From CAZRWD01 sp964603785 (lineage in GTDB: Bacteria > Fermentibacterota > Fermentibacteria > Fermentibacterales > Fermentibacteraceae), in NCBI GenBank assembly GCA_964603785.1, contig CAZRWD010000001.1, positions 434,001-498,000 of the forward strand: 64,000 nt of DNA, in the 5' to 3' direction. The position numbers and the translations under genes are program-made. Below the pieces are notes generated by a model. It had not been told where the DNA came from, ran no database searches, and saw only the letters and a list, made by a program, of their open reading frames with translations. This document shows, one piece after another, positions 42,116 to 50,631 of the stretch. Position 1 is the stretch's first letter. The number at the start of each line of letters is the position of its first letter.

Positions 42116-43334
42116 CCGAGGCGATCCCGTCCAGTATCATCCCGGCACACCCGTCGTCGGAGGCGATGTACATTCTCCCGGGAACGGCCCGGAACCCGGT
42201 CTCCGAGGTGCTGGAGCGCGCGATGAAGGGCTCGGAGGGCCGGTCGCCTGCCCATATCCTCCCGGTGACGGGCAGTCCGGGGGATCTCAATGAGGCCACC
42301 GCATTCCCCCCGGTCTCGCAGCGCATCGCCCCGAATCCGGTCATCTCCCCGGGCCTGCCTCCGGCGAGCCAGCCCGGCCCGCTGGTGAAACTGCCCCGCG
42401 CGTCCAGCTCACGGGAGGGGCCGGGGCGCTCGCGAGGCAGCTCGTCCGGAGGCCTGGCGGGTGGAACCCATGGCGGGCAGTCCGGAACCCTCGAAGCGAA
42501 CGCCCTGAAGACCGCCCGCAGCCTCCCGAGGGTCGGAGCGCCTCTCCGGGCGCTGGCGGCGGCAGTGCGGACCTCCCTGGCGACGAAGGGCGCCAGCGTT
42601 GCCGCCCTGCCCCCGGGAGAGAACTTGAGGGCGATCCGGAGGGAGGACTCCAGCTCCCACAGGGCGGCTTCCCTCCTGGTGCTCAGCACTCCCACCATGT
42701 GCGTCCCCACGGCCTTCGGGGCCAGGGCGAACCTCCAGCCGGAGAGGGCGGCCCGGATGCACAGGTCGATGTCCTCGAAATACATGAAGATCCCCTCGTC
42801 GAATCCGGACAGCGACTTCAGCACATCGGTCCTCCACAGCGAGACCGCCGCCCCTGCGCCGGGGATGCTGCGGAGATCCGTGGAGGGGTGCGGCTCGAAG
42901 CGCATGAAGCCCAGATCGTATCCCTCGTAGAAGCGGGTCACCGCGATGCCCCTGCCGGCAGTCACCTCCGGCCAGTCCCTCAGTCGGACGAGGGGCTGCA
43001 CGGCGGCCAGGCCAGGATCGGAACGGAGGACATCCGCGAGGTGCGCGAGCGATTCCGGCCCCAGTCCCGCGTCCGGGTTCAGGAGGAGGGTCATGGGGGT
43101 CCCGACGAGCCGGAGGCCGGCGTTGCAGGCCGCCCCGAAGCCTGCATTCACTCCGGGTTCGATGACGAGCGCCGTCGGGAGCGCCTTCCGGATCTCCCGG
43201 GCGGTCCCGTCCACCGATGCGCTGTCGACCACGATGATCCGGGAGGTCCGCCCGAGCGCCTCCAGGGCCGGGACGAGCTCCGCGAGCAGGCCTGCGGAGT
43301 TGTAGGTGACAGTCAGGACTGTGATCTCGCTCAT
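42108..43334 (-). CDS. Glycosyltransferase family 2 with extra C-terminal domain
   Basis: A 408-residue protein. Residues 1-230 are a GT2 rhamnosyltransferase-like domain (TVLTVTYNSAG, VVDSASVDGT, LLLNPDAGLG, FMYFEDIDLCIRA). Residues 230-300 are helical. The last 100 residues form a Gly/Pro-rich domain beginning GSFTSGPGWLAGG, which I do not recognise and which is not part of the GT2 fold. ATG 43334 has GGAGG 7 nt upstream and an ATGA overlap with the GT4 gene before. Confidence 0.87.
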   Translation of the reverse strand: MSEITVLTVTYNSAGLLAELVPALEALGRTSRIIVVDSASVDGTAREIRKALPTALVIEPGVNAGFGAACNAGLRLVGTPMTLLLNPDAGLGPESLAHLADVLRSDPGLAAVQPLVRLRDWPEVTAGRGIAVTRFYEGYDLGFMRFEPHPSTDLRSIPGAGAAVSLWRTDVLKSLSGFDEGIFMYFEDIDLCIRAALSGWRFALAPKAVGTHMVGVLSTRREAALWELESSLRIALKFSPGGRAATLAPFVAREVRTAAASARRGAPTLGRLRAVFRAFASRVPDCPPWVPPARPPDELPRERPGPSRELDARGSFTSGPGWLAGGRPGEMTGFGAMRCETGGNAVASLRSPGLPVTGRIWAGDRPSEPFIARSSTSETGFRAVPGRMYIASDDGCAGMILDGIASDG

Positions 43335-44572
43335 CCCGGAGCCTCCGGCGGGACGCACTCCGCAAGGCGGTCGTAGAACCGGTCCGTCACCCTGCGCCAG
43401 GTCATGCCGGGAATCACCACGCTCCTCCCCGACTCCCCGAAGGCCCTCCTCATGCCCTCGTCCCGGAGGAGGCGCGAGATCCTGTCCGCGAGGGTGGCCG
43501 GGTCGCCGAAGTTCACCAGGAAACCGTTTTCGCAGTCGCGGACGAGGTCGGGCATCGCCCCCGACCAGCAGCCGACGACTGGGCGGGAGCAGGCCCAGGC
43601 CTCGAGAAGGATGATCCCGAAGCAGTCCAGTCTCGAGGGGAGCGCCACTATGTCGGCCGCCCGTATCAGCCCCGCCCTGTCCTCGCGGTCCACCCGCCCG
43701 GTAAGGATCATCCTGCCCGGCTCGGCCTCCCGTGCGGCCCTCTCCAGCGTGTCGTGGAAGTCGGGGTTGACGGGGCCGGCAAGGACCAGCCTGAAGTCGG
43801 CCCCCTGCCCCCACAGCCTCAGGCAGGCCTCGATCAGGTGGCCGGATCCCCTGTCGGGCGAGTGCGCCGTCAGGCTGAGGACGATCGGCGAGCCCCCCCC
43901 GCCGAGGATCCTTCTCCATCTCTCCGGCTCCGCACCTTCGAACTCCCCGGGATCGATCCCGCTCCCCGAGAGGTGTATCCGCTCGCCGGGCACGCCCGCC
44001 TCGAGGAACAGGTCGCGCTCGAAGGAGCTCTGGGCGCAGACGAACGAGCTCTCCCGGAGGATGCGGGGCTGGGTCCCCGACAGGTACCGGATCGACTCGA
44101 GCCTCCTGAAGCGCTCCCCGATGTTGGCATGCGGGACCGAGGCCAGCCCGGCCCCGAATCTCGAGGCGTGCCTCCATCCCTGGAAGAGCAGGAAGGGCAT
44201 GGCGTTGGCATGCACGAAACCGAACCCCCGGTCCCTGGACAGCCATCTGCCCAGCGATGGGACGAACGGATTGGGGTGGTAGAACCTGTCGGGCCCGCCG
44301 GTCGGCAGCCGCCGGAGAACGGTCCTCCAAAGCGCGTCGGGGACGGGATGCCTGATCCTGAAGCGGATGATATCCACGCCGCCCACCCTGCCGCGGAGCT
44401 CCCCGATCCTCGCGGCGCTCCTCCTGGTGAAGCTCGTGATGTCCCAGGCGTCAGTCGTGGCGATCACGCACTCGTGCCCCCTGCGGACCCCCGCCAGGGC
44501 GTGCTCGGTCACGTATCGCTCGGCCCCTCCGTGGAACGGCTCGGACCTGTGCACGAGGTGCAGCACCCTCAT
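43331..44572 (-). CDS. Glycosyltransferase family 4
   Basis: A 413-residue GT-B enzyme: N-terminal VLHLVHRSEPFHGGAERYV, C-terminal LSLTAHSPDRGSGHLIEA and the EX7E-like DCFGIILLEAWACSRPVVG. ATG 44572 overlaps the stop of the next upstream GT4 gene (ATGA). Confidence 0.88.
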   Translation of the reverse strand: MRVLHLVHRSEPFHGGAERYVTEHALAGVRRGHECVIATTDAWDITSFTRRSAARIGELRGRVGGVDIIRFRIRHPVPDALWRTVLRRLPTGGPDRFYHPNPFVPSLGRWLSRDRGFGFVHANAMPFLLFQGWRHASRFGAGLASVPHANIGERFRRLESIRYLSGTQPRILRESSFVCAQSSFERDLFLEAGVPGERIHLSGSGIDPGEFEGAEPERWRRILGGGGSPIVLSLTAHSPDRGSGHLIEACLRLWGQGADFRLVLAGPVNPDFHDTLERAAREAEPGRMILTGRVDREDRAGLIRAADIVALPSRLDCFGIILLEAWACSRPVVGCWSGAMPDLVRDCENGFLVNFGDPATLADRISRLLRDEGMRRAFGESGRSVVIPGMTWRRVTDRFYDRLAECVPPEAPG

Positions 44573-45675
44573 CCCGCCAGCCCCATGTAGAAGGCGGCGG
44601 CCGCCGCCGCGGCATCGGCCCATGTCGTCCTCGGCGCCGAGGCGGCCCTCGCCCTGAGCTCGCCCGACAGGGAGCCGCTTTCGAGTCCTACCATGGCATC
44701 GGCCCAGGCCCTCCCGTCGAAGGGATCGAGCAGGAGCCCGTGCCCGCCAAGGGTTCCCGGCAGGGCGGCGGTGTTCGCGGCCACCACCGCGCAGCCGCAG
44801 GCCAGGGCCTCCAGCACGGGCAGTCCGAGCCCCTCGAGTATGCTCGGGAGCAGGAGGGCGGAAGCGCCGCGGTACAGCGAGAGAAGGTCGGCGTCCGACG
44901 GGCCGTCCAGCCTGCGCACCCCATCCCCCCCGACCTCGGGGCTCTTCCATCCCCCCAGGCCAGCCATCACCAGCGGCATCCGGAGCCCCCTGTCCCTGGC
45001 CCTGGCGTAGGATTCCAGGAGAAAGGGTATGTTCTTTCTGGGAACGAAATTGCCGACATGCAGGAGATAGCCGCCCGGGAGCAGGTCGAAGCGGCGCAGC
45101 ACATCCGGATCGGGCTCCCCGGGCGAGAAGAGCGGGTCGGCCGCGCCCGGGGCCACTCCTATCCTCGCCTCTTCTCCGAAGTGCCTGGCGGCCCGTTCGG
45201 CCGCCCAGGTCGAGATGGCCAGGACGGCGGCGCCCCCCGCGACCATGGCCGCCTCCCGGCGGGCGTACCTGACGGTGTCCTCGGTGTGCCACTCGGGATG
45301 CTCGAGGGCCGAGTCGTCGAAGAACGTCACGACCGACACCGCCCCGGAGGGTCTCGACGCCTGCACCCCGCTGTGGTGGAACACGTCCGCTCCCGTCAGG
45401 CGGGAGAGCCGCGACGCCCTGGAATTCCTCTCAAGCGACAGGAGGGCGGCGGCGCGTCTCAGGCCCCGGATCCTGGAATAGACCGGATCCGGGAGGATGA
45501 CCGTGGCCGCCTCCGGGGACGGAAGCCCCGGGTGGGCCGCGGGCACGTCGAGCAGATCGACTGCCATCCCGAGACTCCTCCCCGCTCCGGGGAGCTCCGA
45601 GGCCAGCCCGAGGACGTACCTGCCCACCCCGCCGAGGGCGTGGGGGACGATGGAGAGGTCCAGCACCACCCTCAT
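44569..45675 (-). CDS. Glycosyltransferase family 4
   Basis: A 368-residue GT-B enzyme. It opens VVLDLSIVPHALGGVGRYV; the donor site has LHVGNFVPRKNIPFLLES and ILEGLGLPVLEALACGCAVV. Similar in type to the GT4 at 27896-28975. ATG 45675 overlaps the upstream membrane protein gene by ATGA. Confidence 0.88.
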   Translation of the reverse strand: MRVVLDLSIVPHALGGVGRYVLGLASELPGAGRSLGMAVDLLDVPAAHPGLPSPEAATVILPDPVYSRIRGLRRAAALLSLERNSRASRLSRLTGADVFHHSGVQASRPSGAVSVVTFFDDSALEHPEWHTEDTVRYARREAAMVAGGAAVLAISTWAAERAARHFGEEARIGVAPGAADPLFSPGEPDPDVLRRFDLLPGGYLLHVGNFVPRKNIPFLLESYARARDRGLRMPLVMAGLGGWKSPEVGGDGVRRLDGPSDADLLSLYRGASALLLPSILEGLGLPVLEALACGCAVVAANTAALPGTLGGHGLLLDPFDGRAWADAMVGLESGSLSGELRARAASAPRTTWADAAAAAAAFYMGLAG

Positions 45676-47249
45676 CTCGTCCAGACCCAGATGGAGTCGT
45701 CCGGGGAGCCCCCGGGGAAGAGGGAGCCGAACCTCGCGTCCAGGGAGTCGCGTTCGGGTCCGGCGAACATCCACCTGTTGTAGATGATGGTCTCCACCCC
45801 CGTGCGCATGGCGTCCTCCGCGTCAGGCTCCGTCACGGAGCGCGTCAGGAACGGATCGAAGACCGGAGGCAGCTCCCTGGTGGGCCTCGCCATGAAGAAG
45901 ACGGGTCTCGGCTGCTCGTCGACGGTCATGAAGAACGAGTACCTCCGGACGAGCGTCGATGCGGGGACCTCGAGCACCGGTCCTCCATGGGCGCCGGCGG
46001 AGTAGAACGACGGGACGGTCGCCGGTATGGACGGGAGGCCGGGTGGGAGCAGCTCGAGGATGACGAGGAGGGCCATGGGGATCAGAAGCGGCGCTCTCGT
46101 CCTCTCCAGCGCCGATGCGGCAGGGATGGCCATCAGGACCCCGGCCAGGAGCGCGAAGCGGGCCGGCGATCGCGCTCCGCCCATGAGGGGGAGCTCCTGC
46201 AGGAGACGATAGGGCAGGGGGATCCCGAGGGGCCTGCCGAGGAACTTCAGCTCCGGGCCCATGGCAAGCACGAGAACCGCGAGGGCCGCGATGGACAGGA
46301 GCCTGAACCTCCGCCCGGCGAAGGCGATCAGGGCCAGCGAGATGACTGTCAGACCCGGGGTCACGTTCCCCTCGAACTGGTTGGGCATCCATCTCGTCAC
46401 CGCGGAGAGGCCGGCCAGCCGTCCGGGGAGGCCGAAGGGGGACGGAAAGCCCAGCGAGACGGGCTCGGCGGCCCAGATGACCGATTCGGAGCGTGGCATC
46501 TCCACGGCCATCGATCCCGGGAAGGAGGAGTAGAACGCGTATATGCATGCCAGGCAAAGGATAACCGCGGCGGCTGCGCCCATAAGCCTCGAAGCCCCGA
46601 CTCGCCCGGAGCATGCCGCCGTCACGACCGCGCCCACGGGCAGCATGATGGCGTGATAGGCGCTCTCGAGACCGGCCACCGATCCCGCGACCGCCGTCAG
46701 GGCCAGATAGCGCCAGCCTCCCCTGACGAGCGCGAGCCTGACCCCCGTGAGGGCCAGGACCAGCCATCCCGTGGAAGCCAGCGGATAGTGCTGCATCAGG
46801 TGGGCCGCCCGCGGAGGCGACCAGGCCACGATGAACGCCGCGATCAGCGCCGGCGCTCCCCCGAGGCCCCAGGATCTGGCGAACAGCCATCCGGCTGCTA
46901 AGGCCAGGAAGGTTCCGAAGAGGAGTGCCGAGTTCTCGGCCGAAACTGGATCTAGATCGAGAAGCCTCCCGAAGAGGACGACGTCGGGCCAGCCCAGGTT
47001 ATGCCCCACCAGCGAGACCGGCCCGTCATCCCCGATGAGGGGGCATGCCCTCGGATCCACCCCGAGCTCTGCGGCCTTCCCGATCCACCAGAAGTGCCAG
47101 GCCAGGTCGTAGATGTCCGAGTCGCCGGGCACCTCCGGATCGGGATCCTCGACCCCGATGAGCCCCCGGGCTCCTCCGGCGGCGAACACGATGAACGGAA
47201 TCGACGCGATCGCCGTGAGCAGGACCGCCGGAAGGAGCCGCCTCGTCAC
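45672..47249 (-). CDS. Polytopic membrane protein, GT-C-like
   Basis: A 525-residue protein with a basic N-terminus (TRRLLP), a first helix, then an extracytoplasmic loop with acidic residues (VEDPDPEVPGDSDIYDLAWHFWWIGKA) where GT-C enzymes have their catalytic Asp/Glu. About ten further helices follow, then a soluble C-terminal domain. Probably a lipid-linked-sugar-dependent transferase of the polysaccharide cluster. GTG 47249 is preferred: GGAGG 4 nt upstream and a GTGA overlap with the gene before; ATG 47264 is the alternative. Confidence 0.62.
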   Translation of the reverse strand: MTRRLLPAVLLTAIASIPFIVFAAGGARGLIGVEDPDPEVPGDSDIYDLAWHFWWIGKAAELGVDPRACPLIGDDGPVSLVGHNLGWPDVVLFGRLLDLDPVSAENSALLFGTFLALAAGWLFARSWGLGGAPALIAAFIVAWSPPRAAHLMQHYPLASTGWLVLALTGVRLALVRGGWRYLALTAVAGSVAGLESAYHAIMLPVGAVVTAACSGRVGASRLMGAAAAVILCLACIYAFYSSFPGSMAVEMPRSESVIWAAEPVSLGFPSPFGLPGRLAGLSAVTRWMPNQFEGNVTPGLTVISLALIAFAGRRFRLLSIAALAVLVLAMGPELKFLGRPLGIPLPYRLLQELPLMGGARSPARFALLAGVLMAIPAASALERTRAPLLIPMALLVILELLPPGLPSIPATVPSFYSAGAHGGPVLEVPASTLVRRYSFFMTVDEQPRPVFFMARPTRELPPVFDPFLTRSVTEPDAEDAMRTGVETIIYNRWMFAGPERDSLDARFGSLFPGGSPDDSIWVWTR

Positions 47250-48706
47250 CGCTCCTCCAGCCATGAGACCTGGGAGACGAAGCCGCTGCCCTCGATGGTC
47301 ACGTCCCCGGCCGTCTCGAACACGCGCGGAGACGAGCCGGAGCGGCTTCCGTCGACGGTGCAGCCTCCCCAGGCCGTGACGAGGGCCCGGCCCGAACCCG
47401 CCGGAGCCTCCAGCACCAGCCTGCCGTCCGTCCTCCATGCCACCGGACCCTGGTCGAGCACGCGCCCGGCACCCTCCGGGGCATCGTCCCATGCCGCAGA
47501 GACTGCCATGCTGGTCCTCTCCGGGGCGGGCGCGACCTCCGGGGTCTCCCCGACCAGCCCGGTCCAGTCGGCGAGGGTTCTACGCGGCGAACCCTCGGAG
47601 ATCGCATGGACGGCTCCCGCCATCCCCAGGCTCCGTGCGAGGTCCCCGTCTCCCAGGACGAGCTCGAGCGCACGGGCGAGCGCTGCGGGAGAGGGGGGGG
47701 ACGGGATCCTCAGGACCGAGTCGGAGGGCAGGAAGGCGAAGGAGCCCGATGTGGAAGTGACGCAGGGCACGCCTGCCTTCATGGCCTCCAGCAGGCTGCC
47801 GGAGGTTTCGTCGCAGGAGGGGTGCCTCACGTCCACGGCGACGGAGAGCCCGGCTATCCTGGCCGCATAGGCGTCGTCCTCGAGCCTCCCGGTGGCCTCC
47901 GCCCGGCCGGCGGGGTCACCGGGCCAGCCGCCTCCGACGAAGACGGCGCGGACGTCCATCCCCCGGCCGCGGAGGATCTCCACGGCACTGAGCAGCACGT
48001 CGTGGTTCCTCCCGGGGTGTGCCCCTCCAATCATCCCGATCTCGTGAGGCGGCCCCGGGAGGGAGCGCGACACCGGCGGACCGGATGGCAGATCGTCCAG
48101 CGGATGGCCGATGACGGTCACCTTCTTCGACGGGCACCTCTCCGAGAGCGTCCCCGCGGAGGCCCGGTTCAGGCATGCGAGGGAGGTGCAGGCGTGCAGG
48201 AGCCTCCCGGTGAGGGGGAAGCGCTTCAGCAGGGCATCGTACTCCGCTCCGGGCAGGCTGGACGAGAGGAGCCTCCCGATCCGGGCGGCCGAAGGGCCGT
48301 ACTCGAATTCGAGCTCGCGCCGGTACTCCCCCTCCAGGCCCCTCTCCAGGAGACAGTGTCTCAGCATGTGGTGCATCACCGTCTCGTGGAAGACCCCGCA
48401 CCCCCCGAAGCGCCGCAGGGCGGCCGCCACCCCGAAGCACTCGGGGGAGTTCCCGAGCATGAAGAAGCGCCTGGAAGGCAGCCGGATCGAATCGGCCAGA
48501 TCGATGGGGACGGCCCGGACTCCGTCCGGGAGGACGGCGGGATCCGACCCGGGGGCGTGCAGGACCGTCCAGTCGATCGAACCGCAGGTATGCTGCAGGA
48601 CCCTCAGCGAATAGGTGGCCACTCCGGTCGGCATGGGCGGCAGGGGACAGAACATGGCGGCCCCGGGCCCGCCCACGCGGCGATCCGTCATGCTGTCAGC
48701 GGACAT
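47246..48706 (-). CDS. Glycosyltransferase family 4 (GT-B) with C-terminal extension
   Basis: A 486-residue protein. GT-B features: N-terminal CPLPPMPTGVATYSLRVL, donor side EIGMIGGAHPGRNHDVLLSA and CDETSGSLLEAMKAGVPCV. The last 90 residues are a beta-rich extension of unknown role, ending WLEER. The start ATG 48706 overlaps the GT2 gene by 11 nt; the internal ATG 48691 lacks a Shine-Dalgarno as well. Confidence 0.82.
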   Translation of the reverse strand: MSADSMTDRRVGGPGAAMFCPLPPMPTGVATYSLRVLQHTCGSIDWTVLHAPGSDPAVLPDGVRAVPIDLADSIRLPSRRFFMLGNSPECFGVAAALRRFGGCGVFHETVMHHMLRHCLLERGLEGEYRRELEFEYGPSAARIGRLLSSSLPGAEYDALLKRFPLTGRLLHACTSLACLNRASAGTLSERCPSKKVTVIGHPLDDLPSGPPVSRSLPGPPHEIGMIGGAHPGRNHDVLLSAVEILRGRGMDVRAVFVGGGWPGDPAGRAEATGRLEDDAYAARIAGLSVAVDVRHPSCDETSGSLLEAMKAGVPCVTSTSGSFAFLPSDSVLRIPSPPSPAALARALELVLGDGDLARSLGMAGAVHAISEGSPRRTLADWTGLVGETPEVAPAPERTSMAVSAAWDDAPEGAGRVLDQGPVAWRTDGRLVLEAPAGSGRALVTAWGGCTVDGSRSGSSPRVFETAGDVTIEGSGFVSQVSWLEER

Positions 48707-49457
48707 CGCCCGTCCAGGTCCTGAGCCGGAATGCCCAGAGCTGCCGCCACATCTCCACGATCGCACCCGGGCGCACCCAGGCCAGGAAGCCCGACCTGAA
48801 GGTCTCGAAGGATACGGTCCCGGCCCTCCGTGGGAGGTGCTTCACGGGGATCTGCCCGACCCTGAATCCGAGCCCCCTTGCAAGGGTCATTATCTCCAGG
48901 TCGATCACGCCGCAGGTGGACCTGGGCCTGACGCGTCCGAACATCGATCGGCGGTAGAGCTTGAACGAGGAGTCGACGTCCTTGAAGCCACCCTGGAACA
49001 TGATCCAGGCCAGGCAGTTGTAGCACATGGAGTAGAACAGCCTCAGCCACGGGTCCCTCCTGTACCGCCTGAAGCCGGAGACCAGGTCGAAGTCGTGTCG
49101 CATGCTCCATGCGGCCTCGAAGTCGTCCAGATCGAACTGACCGTCGCAGTCGGTGTAGAAGATCCACGGCATGGACGATTCGGAGATGCCCGTCCTGACG
49201 GCCATGCCGAAGCCGAGGTTGCTCCCGTGGCTGACCGCCCTGATCCGCGGGTCCCCGTCCGCCGCCCTCTCCGTCTCGACGACCGTGGAATCCGTCGAGC
49301 CGTCGTCGACCACGATGATCTCCCAGGGGACTCCGAGGCGCACCAGGACCTCCCTGGCCCGTCCGATCATGTAGGCCACGTTGGCCTCTTCGTTCAGTGC
49401 GGGGAAGAAGACCGAGACGCCGGAGCCGCCTTCGGTCTCGGGATCGGGGATGCGCAT
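48696..49457 (-). CDS. Glycosyltransferase family 2 (dolichol-phosphate mannose synthase-like)
   Basis: A 253-residue GT2 of the DPM1/GtrB type: SVFFPALNEEANV, VVDDGSTDST, the DxD segment YTDCDGQFDLDDFEAA, and SGFRRYRRDPWLR. Such enzymes load a polyprenyl phosphate with a sugar that GT-C enzymes then use, and GT-C-like membrane proteins occur in the same cluster. ATG 49457 has no clear Shine-Dalgarno and lies 14 nt after the flavin reductase-like gene. Confidence 0.9.
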   Translation of the reverse strand: MRIPDPETEGGSGVSVFFPALNEEANVAYMIGRAREVLVRLGVPWEIIVVDDGSTDSTVVETERAADGDPRIRAVSHGSNLGFGMAVRTGISESSMPWIFYTDCDGQFDLDDFEAAWSMRHDFDLVSGFRRYRRDPWLRLFYSMCYNCLAWIMFQGGFKDVDSSFKLYRRSMFGRVRPRSTCGVIDLEIMTLARGLGFRVGQIPVKHLPRRAGTVSFETFRSGFLAWVRPGAIVEMWRQLWAFRLRTWTGDVR

Positions 49458-49471
49458 CGGGGAGGTGCCGC

Positions 49472-49987
49472 CTACCGGCCCGTGAAGGTCGGCGCCCTGT
49501 CCGGCGACCTGCCCTTCTTGACCATGTGGTAGTAGGCATAGGTCATGGGTTTCGAGTCGGAGAGCATCCCGGCGTCCAGGACCTCTCCCGTGAAGAGGGT
49601 GTGGGTTCCGCAGTCGAGGCTCGAGACCGTCCGGCAGTCCAGGAAGGATACGGAATGATCCCTGACGATGGGGGCGCCCGACGGGCCGTGGATGACCGAC
49701 AGGCCCTCCAGCTTGTCGAAGTCGCGGCCGCACCTGAACCCGAAGCGGCCTATGAAGACCATCGGCGCGTCCTCCTCGAGGACGGAGACCGAGAAGACGC
49801 CGGAGCGCTCGAGGCACTCGTGAGTGTAGTTCAGCTTGTTGATGCTCACCGCCACCGTCGCCGGCTCGGCGGTGACCTGGAAGACCGTGTTGCAGATCTG
49901 CCCGTTCGCGGCCCCGACCCTGCCGGAGCAGACTATGTATACACCGTAGCTCAGAGTGTGAAGGGCTCCCCTGTCGAAAGGCGGCAC
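49472..49987 (-). CDS. Flavin reductase-like FMN-binding protein
   Basis: A 171-residue split-barrel flavoprotein of the flavoredoxin/rubredoxin-reductase type: GVYIVCSGRVGAANGQICNT, then VSINKLNYTHECLERSG and FSVSVLEEDAP. It presumably binds FMN and passes electrons between NAD(P)H or ferredoxin and an acceptor. GTG 49987 overlaps the peroxiredoxin stop (TAGTG), so the two proteins are probably made together as a peroxide-defence pair. Confidence 0.85.
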   Translation of the reverse strand: MPPFDRGALHTLSYGVYIVCSGRVGAANGQICNTVFQVTAEPATVAVSINKLNYTHECLERSGVFSVSVLEEDAPMVFIGRFGFRCGRDFDKLEGLSVIHGPSGAPIVRDHSVSFLDCRTVSSLDCGTHTLFTGEVLDAGMLSDSKPMTYAYYHMVKKGRSPDRAPTFTGR

Positions 49988-50622
49988 TACTCCCCCATCC
50001 TCCTGTGGCAGAACCACCAGTCCAGGCACTCGTACCTCCTGGATCGGTCCTTCGCCGACGCCTCGTCCGACGGCGGAGGCACTATCAGATTGCCTCCTAT
50101 GATCTCGTTGCGCGGCCAGTTGGCCGGGATGGCGACCCCGTTCTTGTCGGAGATCTGGAGCCCCTGGAGCATCCTCAGCATCTCGTCGGTGTTCCGCCCC
50201 AGCTCCTGTGGATAGTACAGCATCGCCCTCAGGGAGCCCCGGGGGTCGACGAAGAACACCCCCCGGACGCTGTTGGTGCCCTTGCCCGGATGGATCAGGC
50301 CGAGCGTGCGGGAGACCTCGCCCATGTCATCCGCGATGACGGGGAACCTGATCTCCACCCCGAGCTTCTCCCTGATCCACTCGAGCCACTTCATGTGGGA
50401 CCAGACCTGGTCGATGCTCATGCCCACCAGCTCGCAGTTGAGGGACCTGAACTCGCCGTGGCGCTTCGCCAGGGACACGAACTCCGTGGTGCAGACAGGC
50501 GTGAAGTCCGCGGGATGGCTGAAGAGAAGGAGCCACCTGCCCGTCAGGTCGTTGGGGAGGAGCATGGGGCCCTGCGTCGTCCTGACCTGGAGTTCGGGGA
50601 ATCGCTCTCCGAGCATGAGCAT
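49987..50622 (-). CDS. 1-Cys peroxiredoxin (Prx6 type)
   Basis: A 211-residue peroxiredoxin with peroxidatic Cys44 in HPADFTPVCTTEF. Prx6-type spacing follows (VGMSIDQVWSHMKWLEWI; RGVFFVDPRGSLRAMLYYP), with a C-terminal CLDWWFC pair. It reduces hydrogen peroxide and organic peroxides in the cytoplasm. ATG 50622 has GGAGG 5 nt upstream. Confidence 0.95.
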   Translation of the reverse strand: MLMLGERFPELQVRTTQGPMLLPNDLTGRWLLLFSHPADFTPVCTTEFVSLAKRHGEFRSLNCELVGMSIDQVWSHMKWLEWIREKLGVEIRFPVIADDMGEVSRTLGLIHPGKGTNSVRGVFFVDPRGSLRAMLYYPQELGRNTDEMLRMLQGLQISDKNGVAIPANWPRNEIIGGNLIVPPPSDEASAKDRSRRYECLDWWFCHRRMGE

Positions 50623-50631
50623 GATCTCCTC

